From contig JAZRAG010000074.1 of NCBI GenBank assembly GCA_045634445.1, forward strand, positions 1 to 13,715: 13,715 nucleotides of DNA, in the 5' to 3' direction. The notes under the pieces were generated by a model that saw only the letters and a program-made list of their open reading frames with translations, was not told the origin of the DNA and searched no databases. The position numbers and the translations under genes were made by a program. This DNA comes from Spyradenecus sp045634445 (GTDB lineage: Bacteria > Verrucomicrobiota > Kiritimatiellia > RFP12 > DVOR01). Positions 6,361-12,965 of this stretch are shown piece after piece; position 1 is the first letter of the stretch; each line of letters begins with the position of its first letter.

Positions 6361-7281
6361 ATGTTGAATTGTTTCTTTGCTGGTCAAGGCGCTCAATTCC
6401 CTGGCATGGGTAAGGACCTTGCTGAAAACGATCCCGAAATCATGGCCCTCTTTGACAAGGCCAATGAAGTGCTCGGTTTCGATTTGAAGACCATTTGCTT
6501 TGAAGGCCCCGCAGAAGCGTTGACCAAGTCTGACGTCTGCCAGCCCGCAATCTTCACCGTCTCTATGGCCTGCTACACCGCATTCCGTAAGCAGTGCCCC
6601 GATGCACCCGCCGCTGCAATGGCTGGTCTCTCCCTCGGTGAATGGACCGCACTCTGCGCCGCAGGCGTGCTCGATTTCGAAACCACCCTCAAAGTGCTCC
6701 AGGCACGTGGTAAGTACATGCAGGAAGCTTGCGAAGCTAAGCCCTCCGGCATGATTTCCATCATGGGCGCATCCCCTGAACAGCTCAAGGAAATCTGCGA
6801 AGGTTCTGGTTGCACCGTTTCCAACATCAACTCTGACGCACAGCAGGTAATCTCCGGCACCCACGAAGCCGTGGCTAAGGCCGCAGAAATCGCTACCGCT
6901 GCAGGCGTGAAGAACGTGGTCCTCCAGGTCGCTGGTGCATTCCACTCCCCCTTCATGACCCCCGCACGCGAAAAGCTCGCTGAATTCGTCAAGGATATCA
7001 CTTTCAACAAGCCTGCAGTGCCCGTGCTCTCCAACGCTACCGGCACCTTCCACGCAGAAGATGGCGAAGCAATCAAGGCTGCAATGCTCACGCAGGTCGA
7101 CAGCCCCGTGCACTTCTCTGACTGCGTCAAGGCAGTCATGCCCAACGGCGGCATCTTCGCAGAATTCGGCCCTGGTAAGGTCCTCTCTGGTCTCATTCGC
7201 CGCATTGACAAGGCAAATGCAGTGACCAACGTTCAGGATACCGCATCGCTCACCGCGACCGTCACCAAGGTTAACGCCTAA
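6361..7281 (+). CDS. fabD: Malonyl-CoA:ACP transacylase
   Basis: Transfers malonyl from CoA to ACP for fatty acid elongation. From the ATG at 6361 it is 306 residues, a normal FabD length; the ORF extends 19 codons upstream to a TTG, but that region holds the promoter, and AAAGGA at 6349-6354 fits the ATG. It has GQGAQ at 8-12, the nucleophile Ser91 in GLSLGEW, Arg116 in the helix after it, catalytic His195 in AGAFHSPFM, and FGPGKVLSGL near the C-terminus. The motif is GLSLGE rather than GHSLGE, a variant known from Chlamydia and Verrucomicrobia, where the residue before Ser is not His. Codon use is strongly biased (C-ending codons, GAA, AAG), as in fabG and acpP, suggesting high expression. 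fabG follows 25 bp later. Confidence 0.95.
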   Translation: MLNCFFAGQGAQFPGMGKDLAENDPEIMALFDKANEVLGFDLKTICFEGPAEALTKSDVCQPAIFTVSMACYTAFRKQCPDAPAAAMAGLSLGEWTALCAAGVLDFETTLKVLQARGKYMQEACEAKPSGMISIMGASPEQLKEICEGSGCTVSNINSDAQQVISGTHEAVAKAAEIATAAGVKNVVLQVAGAFHSPFMTPAREKLAEFVKDITFNKPAVPVLSNATGTFHAEDGEAIKAAMLTQVDSPVHFSDCVKAVMPNGGIFAEFGPGKVLSGLIRRIDKANAVTNVQDTASLTATVTKVNA

Positions 7282-7306
7282 TTTCTAACACCAAAGGAGA
7301 TTAACA

Positions 7307-8071
7307 ATGTACGATTTCACTGGTAAAGTTGCCCTCGTCACTGGTGCAGGTGGCGGTATCGGTTTGGCCACTGCTAAGGCATTCGCAGAATGCGGTGCAG
7401 ACGTGGCAATCTTGGACTTCAACCCCGCTTTGCTCGAAACCGCAAAGCCTGAAGTTGAAAAGTATGGCCACAAGGTGATCACCATTCAGTGCGACGTTTC
7501 CAAGGCTGATCAGGTTGAAGCTGCAGTCAAGCAGACCGTCGACGCATTCGGTCGCCTCGATATCCTCGTCAACAACGCTGGTATCACCCGCGACAACCTC
7601 CTTCTCCGCATGGATGAAGCAGAATGGGATGCCGTGATGATGACCAACCTCAAGTCCGTCTTCTTGTTCTCCAAGGCCGTTGTTCGCCCCATGGGTAAGA
7701 ACAAGGGCGCTGACGGCAAGCCTTGCGGCGGTTGCATCGTCAATACCGCATCCGTCATCGGCCTCTTCGGTAACGTTGGCCAGGCTAACTACGGCGCAGC
7801 TAAGGCTGGCGTGATCAACTTCACCAAGACCTTCTCCAAGGAATACGGTAAGAAGAAGATCCGCTGCAACGCAGTTGCTCCCGGCTTCATCAAGACCAAG
7901 ATGACCGAAGTGCTCTCCGACGAAGCTAAGGCCAAGATGGCTGCAATGATTCCTCTCCAGGAACTCGGCGAAGCAGAAGACGTGGCAAAGGCCATCCGCT
8001 TCCTCGCTTCCGACGAAGCTTCTTACATCACCGGTCAGACCCTCGCAGTCAGCGGCGGTATGGCATTCTAA
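7307..8071 (+). CDS. fabG: 3-oxoacyl-ACP reductase
   Basis: NADPH-dependent short-chain dehydrogenase that reduces 3-oxoacyl-ACP in each elongation cycle. The 254 residues carry the cofactor motif TGAGGGIG (12-19), NNAG (89-92), and the catalytic set Asn114, Ser149, Tyr162 and Lys166 (ANYGAAKAG). The C-terminus has the usual ITGQTLAVSGGM. Compared with typical FabG (~244-248 residues) there is a short extra loop with two cysteines at 130-143 (GKNKGADGKPCGGC), between the NNAG helix and the catalytic serine strand. AAAGGAG (7293-7299) lies 7 bp upstream of the ATG. Position between fabD and acpP supports FabG over a general SDR. Confidence 0.94.
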   Translation: MYDFTGKVALVTGAGGGIGLATAKAFAECGADVAILDFNPALLETAKPEVEKYGHKVITIQCDVSKADQVEAAVKQTVDAFGRLDILVNNAGITRDNLLLRMDEAEWDAVMMTNLKSVFLFSKAVVRPMGKNKGADGKPCGGCIVNTASVIGLFGNVGQANYGAAKAGVINFTKTFSKEYGKKKIRCNAVAPGFIKTKMTEVLSDEAKAKMAAMIPLQELGEAEDVAKAIRFLASDEASYITGQTLAVSGGMAF

Positions 8072-8090
8072 ACCCTTTTTTCACAACCTC

Positions 8091-8114
8091 GTGTCCTGGC
8101 GCGTGCTGGGACAC
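8091..8114 (+). other. Intercistronic hairpin between fabG and acpP
   Basis: GTGTCC (8091-8096) pairs with GGACAC (8109-8114) around a 12-base GC-rich loop. No T run follows, so it is not a terminator. A role in mRNA processing or stability ahead of acpP, which needs far more product than fabG, is inference. Confidence 0.35.
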
Positions 8115-8140
8115 CTTAAACAACCCAAGGAGTACATAAC

Positions 8141-8383
8141 ATGTCCCTCGAACAGAAAATCACTGACATCATCGTCGATCAGCTTGGTGTGGACGCCGCT
8201 CAGGTCGTTCCTGAAGCATCCTTCATCGATGACCTCAACGCTGACTCCCTCGACCAGGTCGAATTGATCATGGCATTCGAAGAAGAATTCGGCGCAGAAA
8301 TCCCGGACGAAGACGCAGAAAAGCTCACCACCGTTGGCGCTGTGATTTCGTACCTCACCGAAAAGGGCATCACCGCTGAATAA
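8141..8383 (+). CDS. acpP: Acyl carrier protein
   Basis: An 80-residue acidic protein that carries growing acyl chains on a 4'-phosphopantetheine arm attached to Ser36 in the invariant DSL motif (NADSLDQVELIMAFEEEFG). It has the four-helix ACP pattern, with helix I at 3-15, helix II starting at the DSL, and the PDEDAEKLTTVGAVISYL ending. AAGGAG (8127-8132) lies 8 bp before the ATG. It is last in fabD-fabG-acpP, followed by a terminator. fabF, the usual next gene, is missing here. The holo form needs CoA, made through CoaD at the front of the cluster. Confidence 0.96.
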   Translation: MSLEQKITDIIVDQLGVDAAQVVPEASFIDDLNADSLDQVELIMAFEEEFGAEIPDEDAEKLTTVGAVISYLTEKGITAE

Positions 8384-8402
8384 GCGATGGTACTCAAAGT
8401 AC

Positions 8403-8448
8403 GGTAAAGAGATAAAGCCGCATCCTCGGATGCGGCTCTCTTTTTACC
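8403..8448 (+). terminator. Rho-independent terminator after acpP
   Basis: GCCGCATC (8417-8424) pairs with GATGCGGC (8429-8436) around a CTCG tetraloop. The outer arms GGTAAAGAGA and TCTCTTTTTACC also pair, which places a U-rich tail after the stem and makes the structure usable from the other strand as well. Confidence 0.9.
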
Positions 8449-8449
8449 T

Positions 8450-8750
8450 AAATGCGATGAGTTTTATTTATTAAAATGGCATTGAGTCTTTAAAAGAAGG
8501 GGTGCATAGTTTTTGAAAAGACGTTTTTAAAAGGATTGGCATTTAGTATAGTTTAGAGACATTTGAAAGGGATAAACGTGTTATAGAGGAGCGCAAAGGC
8601 TTTGAGAAAGGAATTTTGAACCTTTTAAAGCGTATTTTAAGGCCTCCCAAAGTAAGTAGTCAAATAAGGTCGTGAGGGAGTTTCTTTTCTTGAGTTAAGT
8701 GAGCCGGGAGCGGCTCACATGCCAGACCAGGAGGGGTGAAGACTTAGGGC
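8450..8750. other. Gene-free AT-rich interval with one perfect inverted repeat
   Basis: No credible coding frame was seen between the acpP terminator and the RNA promoter. The only clear structure is GTGAGCCG (8699-8706) paired with CGGCTCAC (8711-8718) around GGAG, ending 32 bp upstream of the -35 box at 8751. No T run follows, so it is more likely an operator or a leftover than a terminator. Confidence 0.5.
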
Positions 8751-8780
8751 TTGACAAGTCTACTGCTTTTGTGATGTAAT
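8751..8780 (+). promoter_or_regulatory. Strong extended -10 promoter of an RNA gene
   Basis: A perfect TTGACA (8751-8756), an 18-bp spacer, and TGTAAT (8775-8780) preceded by TGA, which gives an extended -10 (TGn). The start point is expected near 8787-8789. No protein frame with a ribosome binding site follows. Confidence 0.75.
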
Positions 8781-8786
8781 AGACGT

Positions 8787-8982
8787 GTATTTCGTGAGCA
8801 CCCCATTAAGACTATGTCTGAGGGCTTAATGGTGTAGGGATGTCGGAAGTAACAGGTGCAGGTTCGCCTGCAAGTGCGAAATGGTCGCAAGACTGCCCGA
8901 AAAGTCGTCCATTAGAAAGTCGCATCTTCACCTCACGTTCTCTATTTGACCGCCTCTTGCTTTGTAAGAGGCGGTCTTTTTT
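8787..8982 (+). ncRNA. Unassigned structured small RNA, about 190 nt
   Basis: A stand-alone unit between a strong promoter and a perfect terminator, without a credible ORF. By eye it folds into a branched structure. CGUGAG (8793-8798) pairs with CUCACG (8932-8937) as closing stem. CCAUUAAG (8803-8810) pairs with CUUAAUGG (8825-8832). GCAGG-UUCG-CCUGC (8858-8871) is a UUCG tetraloop hairpin. GUGCGA (8874-8879) pairs with UCGCAU (8920-8925), continued by AAUGG with CCAUU across an AGAAAG bulge. GGGC (8822-8825) could form a pseudoknot with GCCC (8895-8898). I could not match it to 6S, SRP, tmRNA, RNase P or a riboswitch class. A stretch at 8841-8855 (UGUCGGAAGUAACAG) is superficially like SRP domain IV but lacks the AGCAG. 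No gene follows on this strand, so a riboswitch is unlikely. Exact ends are estimates. Confidence 0.62.
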
Positions 8983-9587
8983 ATGGCTTCATACGCAGTC
9001 ACGACATAAAAATTATCCTTCTGCTTTTTAAGAGAAACCATATATGAACCATAGACGACCACATACGCGCCGACCTCTTGTTCGTCAGCATAATACTTGC
9101 CATACGCGAGGATTTCAGGGACTCTTTGAGCATTTTCTGCACCGTGCTTCTTGATGATTTTAGCGAATCCGTAGCCGTTTTCATAGTTCATCGCTTCAGA
9201 GCCTTCACGACCCCATACGAAGTCAATTTGGCCGAGTTTTCGAGAGACCATGGCACCTTCAATATCCTGATGGTCATCCAAAATCTGCTTCAAAGCCGCT
9301 TCGCCACGGGTGTGGTTGGCCTTTTGATACTCAGCCTTTTTCATATCTTTCGTAGGCTTGTCAGGGAGAGTGGCCTTAGACGTGGGCTGTTGCGTTGTTG
9401 GTTGAGTAGTCTTAGGCTGAGGATTACCATGGATGCGACACTCGCTTGGATTCTTTGCACGGCATTCATTACCTTCTGGTTTGGCTTTTTCTGCCTTATT
9501 TTCGACCACATCCACGCCCTCGGTCACGGTCTCGCCGTAGGCTTCGGCGAGAGGATTTATGAAAAGGAGATAAAAACGAAGTGGCAA
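8928..9587 (-). pseudogene. 5'-truncated phage/polymorphic-toxin endoribonuclease fragment (PBECR-like)
   Basis: A 219-codon frame on the minus strand, downstream of glnS. Three features suggest a toxin tail: CRAKNPSECRIHG (42-54), a Cys/His motif I know from phage and polymorphic-toxin proteins just before the toxin domain; a Pro/Thr/Gln-rich linker (55-80); and IDFVWG (121-126), GYGFAKIIKKHG (138-149) and NFYVVTAYE (192-200), the core pattern of phage-Barnase-EndoU-ColicinE5/D-RelE-like nucleases. Such domains normally end a larger MuF or surface protein. Here the frame opens at a TTG inside the glnS terminator, with no ribosome binding site, and no ATG occurs before codon 82, so the delivery part has been lost. 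No immunity gene is seen. It could be a silent remnant or, if expressed from a GTG near codon 21-28, a small cytoplasmic RNase. The last ~15 residues come from the RNA terminator. Family call is recalled pattern similarity, not a search. Confidence 0.6.
8948..8982 (+). terminator. Terminator of the small RNA
   Basis: Perfect 11-bp stem GACCGCCTCTT (8948-8958) and AAGAGGCGGTC (8966-8976) around a 7-base loop, followed by six T. The minus-strand toxin-like frame reads through the same bases to encode its last residues. Confidence 0.92.
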
Positions 9588-9606
9588 CGGGGGGCCGTTG
9601 CCACTT
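9571..9606 (-). terminator. Terminator of glnS
   Basis: A perfect 12-bp inverted repeat, AAGTGGCAACGG (9579-9590) and CCGTTGCCACTT (9595-9606), around four bases. On the minus strand it is followed by CGTTTTTA. It lies 26 bp past the glnS stop. Confidence 0.9.
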
Positions 9607-9631
9607 TGTTGAGTCAGTATGTCCCGTAGGC

Positions 9632-11353
9632 TTACTTGGCCTTGAAGGAGTCCTTCAAGGTGACGGTGCGGTTGAAGACGGGTGCGCCAGGCTTAGAGGC
9701 GTGGCAGTCAGGGGTGAAGTAACCCACGCGTTCGAACTGATAGTGTTCGCCAGGAACAGCGTCAGCGAGGAGGGGTTCAACGTAACCCGTGATGGTCTTC
9801 ATGCTTTCGGGTGCGAGAGCGTCCAAGAAATTACCGCTGGGGCATGCCATGGGGTCTTCCATCGCGAAGAGGCGATCGTAGAGGCGCACTTCAACGTTCT
9901 TCGCGTATTTAGCGCTAACCCAGTGAATGGTGCCCTTCACCTTGCGACCATCAGAGGGATTGCCGCCCTTGCTATTGGGGTCATAGGTGCCGTGGATTTC
10001 GGTGACATTGCCCGCTTCATCCTTAACGATGTGGGTGCAAGTGAAGAGGCAGAGGCCGCGCAAACGGACTTCGTTACCTACCGTCACGCGGAAGAACTTC
10101 TTAATCGGCACTTCCATGAAGTCATCGCGATCAATCCAGAGTTCGCGTCCTGCGTGGAGCGTACGCTTGCCAGCGGTTTCGTCTTCGGGATTGTTGGGCA
10201 CTTCTGCGGTGAGTTCAGCGTCTTCAGGGAGGTTGTCAATGATGAGCTTAACCGGATTCAAGACGGCCATGCGGCGCGTCGCAATGCGGTTGAGGTCGTC
10301 ACGAACACACCATTCAAGCAACGCAAGATCGGTGAGGGATTTGTACTTGGAGATACCCGTGCGTTCGCAGAGGTCACGAATGGCGGCTGCGGTGTAGCCG
10401 CGACGGCGCATCCCTGCCACGGTGGGCATACGCGGGTCATCCCAACCGTCCACATGGCCTTCTTCAACCAACTGACGGAGGAGGCGCTTGCTCATCACAG
10501 TATAGGTGAGGTTCAAGCGGGAGAACTCGCGCTGCTGCGGACGGATGGTCTTGCCATCGCGCACAACGAGGCGGCCCTGTTCTGCGAGGCGGTCAATGAC
10601 CCAATCATAGAGCGGACGATGGACTTCGAATTCCAAGGTGCACATGGAGTGCGTCACACCTTCAAGAGCGTCTTCAATGGGGTGTGCGAAGTCGTACATG
10701 GGATAGCAGTGCCAAGTGTCGCCCGTGTGATAGTGGGGCTGATTGACAATGCGGTAAATCACAGGGTCGCGGAAGTGGATATTGGGCGAGGCCATATCAA
10801 TCTTAGCGCGCAAGCAGTGAGAACCTTCGGCAAACTCGCCCGTGCGCATACGACGGAAGAGGTCAAGGTTTTCTTCCACGGAGCGTTCGCGATAGGGAGA
10901 GGGCTTGCCAGGTTCCTGCGGAATGCCACGATAGGCTTTCCATTCTTCCTGAGAGAGTTCGCAAACGTAGGCCTGTCCGCGACGGATGAGCTCTTCTGCG
11001 ATATCCCACATGGTGTCGAACATATCGCAAGCGTAGAAGAACTTGTCCCAGCTGTAACCGAGCCAAGAGATGTCCTTCTTCAACTGTTCTACGAATTCGT
11101 CGGTTTCCTTGGAGGGATTGGTATCGTCCATACGCAAGTGGCACTTGCCGTTGAAGAGGCGTGCCATGCCGAAGTCTACCCACACAGCCTTAGCGTGGCC
11201 GATGTGAATCCAACCATTCGGTTCGGGCGGGAAACGGGTCACTACCGTGCCGTCGTTTTTGCCTGCGGCAAGGTCTTCTTCAATCCACTGACGCAAAAAG
11301 TGACGTGCGGTATCCGACTCGGTAACAGGGGTCGCTGACGCTTTTTCTTCCAT
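9632..11353 (-). CDS. glnS: Glutaminyl-tRNA synthetase
   Basis: Class I synthetase that charges tRNA-Gln directly. The 573 residues hold FPPEPNGWIHIGHAKA (41-56, with the HIGH signature at 50-53), RMDDTNPSKE (74-83), PMYDFAHPIEDALEGVTHSMCTLEFEVHRPLYDW, and the KMSKS equivalent VMSKR (286-290), followed by DDPRMPTVAGMRRRGYT. These are GlnRS rather than GluRS features (PEPNG, VMSKR, the EFE..RPLYDW stretch). The C-terminal beta-barrel anticodon domain is complete and ends FKAK. The length compares with ~554 in E. coli. Trp-Ile replaces the common Tyr-Leu before HIGH. AAGGA lies 10 bases upstream of the ATG (plus-strand TCCTT at 11364-11368). The gene stands alone, divergent from the TIM-barrel gene, and is closed by a strong terminator. 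Its presence implies direct Gln-tRNA formation, whether or not GatCAB also exists. Confidence 0.97.
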   Translation of the reverse strand: MEEKASATPVTESDTARHFLRQWIEEDLAAGKNDGTVVTRFPPEPNGWIHIGHAKAVWVDFGMARLFNGKCHLRMDDTNPSKETDEFVEQLKKDISWLGYSWDKFFYACDMFDTMWDIAEELIRRGQAYVCELSQEEWKAYRGIPQEPGKPSPYRERSVEENLDLFRRMRTGEFAEGSHCLRAKIDMASPNIHFRDPVIYRIVNQPHYHTGDTWHCYPMYDFAHPIEDALEGVTHSMCTLEFEVHRPLYDWVIDRLAEQGRLVVRDGKTIRPQQREFSRLNLTYTVMSKRLLRQLVEEGHVDGWDDPRMPTVAGMRRRGYTAAAIRDLCERTGISKYKSLTDLALLEWCVRDDLNRIATRRMAVLNPVKLIIDNLPEDAELTAEVPNNPEDETAGKRTLHAGRELWIDRDDFMEVPIKKFFRVTVGNEVRLRGLCLFTCTHIVKDEAGNVTEIHGTYDPNSKGGNPSDGRKVKGTIHWVSAKYAKNVEVRLYDRLFAMEDPMACPSGNFLDALAPESMKTITGYVEPLLADAVPGEHYQFERVGYFTPDCHASKPGAPVFNRTVTLKDSFKAK

Positions 11354-11386
11354 AATTAATGCATCCTTAAAAAATAAATCCGCATA

Positions 11387-11392
11387 AGTATA
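11387..11392 (-). promoter_or_regulatory. -10 box of the glnS promoter
   Basis: TATACT on the minus strand, leaving a leader of roughly 27 nt with AAGGA before the glnS ATG. No convincing -35 box is seen at 16-18 bp. The identical hexamer TATACT serves the divergent gene at 11423-11428. Confidence 0.55.
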
Positions 11393-11398
11393 CCAAAT

Positions 11399-11428
11399 TT
11401 AATTCGAATTGGCGTATTGTGATATACT
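11399..11428 (+). promoter_or_regulatory. Promoter of the TIM-barrel gene, divergent from glnS
   Basis: TATACT at 11423-11428, with a weak TTAATT 18 bp upstream (11399-11404). The -10 box ends 6 bp before the ATG at 11435 and no Shine-Dalgarno sequence is present, so the mRNA is probably leaderless. The perfect palindrome AATTCGAATT (11401-11410) lies between the two divergent -10 boxes. Confidence 0.6.
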
Positions 11429-11434
11429 GTTAGT

Positions 11435-12370
11435 ATGAAGTTTTCACTTTCAACTTCCTATTTCGCTGGACGCCGTTACACGCCTGAACAAATCGCTGAT
11501 CAAACAGCGGCTTTGGGCTTTGCAGCGGTGGAATTGGGTTATTTCACTCGTGATGTTGAATTAGACGCGTGGGCGAGTGCGCTTTTGGCAACGGGTTTAA
11601 CGGTGTCAAGCGTGCATGCGTTTTGCCCAATGCCGCTGAGCATGCCGCAGTTGGGGCCAGAGGTGTTTAGCTTGGCGTCGCCTGATGCAGATGAACGCCA
11701 AGCCGCGATTCAGGCGATGCTGCGCACCCTTGATGCGGCGGCGCGCTTTGAGGCGCGTGCGGTGGTTACGCATGGTGGACGCGTGGATCTGCGTGAACCT
11801 GGGCGTTTCTTTGGAAGTCGGCCGTATCGTTCGCAACTTTCTCGGGCGCTTGAGCTCTTGGGCGCGCCAGATATGGCGCTTGTGGAACGCGAACGCGCTT
11901 ATCGTGAAGCGGCGGCACCGCAGTGGGTGGATGCGATTTCATTTTCTTTGGATGCGCTTTTGCCGCGTTTTGAAGATGCGGGGATTGCGCTTGCGTTTGA
12001 GAATCTGCCAGGCTTGGAGGCCTTTCCTGATCCTGCAGAATGCGCATTTTTGCGCGAACGTTTCCCCACGCCTGCTTTGGCCGCATGGTATGACATTGGT
12101 CATGGCGAACGCAAGGCGCGTACGGGCGATTGGCCCGTGGCTGAAACGTTGCAATTAACGCTTGAATTTACGGTGGGTACACACATTCACGATGTGCGTG
12201 GCGTGGAGGAAGATCACTGCGCGCCAGGCGAGGGAGACGTTGACTTCCAAGCCCTTTTGCCCTTGTTACAGAAACCTGAGTTGATTCGCGTGTTTGAACC
12301 TTCTCCGCAAGTAGAGCCTGCGGCATTACGTGAAGGTTTGGCGCGCATGAACACTCTTTTAGGAGATTAA
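11435..12370 (+). CDS. Xylose isomerase-like TIM-barrel protein (AP endonuclease 2 / sugar epimerase superfamily)
   Basis: The 311-residue cytoplasmic protein starts with the strand pattern of this superfamily (MKFSLSTSYF.....YTPEQIADQTAALGFAAVELG). The metal-site residues are in the usual order: His61 in SSVHAFCP, Glu189 in AFENLPG, Asp220 and His223 in YDIGHGE, His250/His252 and Asp253 in THIHDVRG, Asp260-His261 with GEGDVDF following, and Glu288 in FEPSP. Relatives isomerise or epimerise sugars, or act as endonuclease IV; the substrate here cannot be read from the sequence. The length is close to sugar isomerases, and the protein lacks endonuclease IV signatures that I can recognise. The gene starts a transcript, probably leaderless, and is followed after a single base by a secreted DUF3298 gene whose Shine-Dalgarno sequence lies in its last codons. 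Confidence 0.85.
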   Translation: MKFSLSTSYFAGRRYTPEQIADQTAALGFAAVELGYFTRDVELDAWASALLATGLTVSSVHAFCPMPLSMPQLGPEVFSLASPDADERQAAIQAMLRTLDAAARFEARAVVTHGGRVDLREPGRFFGSRPYRSQLSRALELLGAPDMALVERERAYREAAAPQWVDAISFSLDALLPRFEDAGIALAFENLPGLEAFPDPAECAFLRERFPTPALAAWYDIGHGERKARTGDWPVAETLQLTLEFTVGTHIHDVRGVEEDHCAPGEGDVDFQALLPLLQKPELIRVFEPSPQVEPAALREGLARMNTLLGD

Positions 12371-12371
12371 G

Positions 12372-12911
12372 ATGAAGAGCCTTTGTTTGTTTGCTGTTTT
12401 GATGAGCGCAACTGTTTTCGCAACGCCTGCTCAGGATGAAGATTTGACGCGTTATTTGCAAGAATGCCGCGAAGTGGCGATGGATGCAGCGTATGATGCA
12501 AAGGACTTGGTGCGTTCGTCTTTGACTTCGCAGGAGTTTAAGAAGACCTTTGAAGTGCGTTTTGCTGATGCGCAGTATGTGAGCTACTACGCCGAATGCT
12601 TTTCCTACACGGGGGGTGCGCACGGCATGACAACCACTACGGTGGGCACGCTCAATCGTAAAACGGGGCAAAAGGTGAGCGTGAAAGAACTCGTGCCAGC
12701 GGAAAAGATGTCCGCACTCCAGCAGGCTCTTCGTGAAGGCGCAATTCAACAGCTCGGTGGCGCAGAACATCTTCAGGGTGAAGTCAAGGTGATTGAGAAT
12801 TTTTACATCGCAGCCGATGGCCTTCACTTCGTGTATAACCCCTACGAAATCGCCTGCTATGCCAAGGGTCGAGTAGAGGTGGTCGTCAACCTTAAAAAGC
12901 TCGGTTTGTAA
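12372..12911 (+). CDS. Secreted DUF3298-domain protein (RsiV-like)
   Basis: 179 residues with a signal peptide (MKSLCLFAVLMSATVFA, likely cut before TPAQDED) and no later membrane segment, so probably periplasmic or exported. Residues 68-85 (QYVSYYAECFSYTGGAHG) and 143-174 (ENFYIAADGLHFVYNPYEIACYAKGRVEVVVNL) match the DUF3298 pattern GGAHG....GLxFxYxPYEIAPYAxG; the normal Pro is Cys162 here. The domain occurs in RsiV-type anti-sigma factors, where it binds lysozyme, and in PdaC-like deacetylases. Neither partner domain is present, and the N-terminal DUF4163 half appears shortened. AGGAG (12361-12365) lies 6 bp before the ATG, which is 1 bp after the TIM-barrel stop, so the two genes are co-translated. 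The function is unknown; envelope sensing or ligand binding is inference. Confidence 0.8.
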   Translation: MKSLCLFAVLMSATVFATPAQDEDLTRYLQECREVAMDAAYDAKDLVRSSLTSQEFKKTFEVRFADAQYVSYYAECFSYTGGAHGMTTTTVGTLNRKTGQKVSVKELVPAEKMSALQQALREGAIQQLGGAEHLQGEVKVIENFYIAADGLHFVYNPYEIACYAKGRVEVVVNLKKLGL

Positions 12912-12965
12912 AACATACTTCAATCGCTAAAAGCGCGTTTTGAGAGGGGCATTTCTCCTCATTTC

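Noticed and set aside
8513..8552. Promoter in the AT-rich interval after acpP (TATAGT at 8547)
   Set aside because: No -35 box at a usable distance and no gene or structured RNA follows directly.
8841..8860. Glutamine riboswitch-like CGGAAGUA
   Set aside because: The remaining conserved parts (paired CGUUCA/GGAACG ends and the E-loop arrangement) are absent, and no gene lies downstream on that strand.
8837..8871. SRP RNA domain IV (UGUCGGAAGUAACAG)
   Set aside because: The GGAA loop is there, but the flanking bases do not form the conserved symmetric and asymmetric loops and AGCAG is missing.
8787..8982. 6S RNA by size (~190 nt)
   Set aside because: The visible pairing is branched, with several independent hairpins, not a long rod with a central bubble.
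8840..9031. A 63-codon plus-strand frame inside the small-RNA unit
   Set aside because: No Shine-Dalgarno sequence at its ATG, it runs through the terminator stem, and its Ser/Arg-rich product has no recognisable pattern.
9581..11338. A 585-codon open frame on the plus strand
   Set aside because: It is antisense to glnS along its whole length. The minus-strand frame has full GlnRS motifs; the plus-strand product is low-complexity in pattern and matches nothing I recognise.
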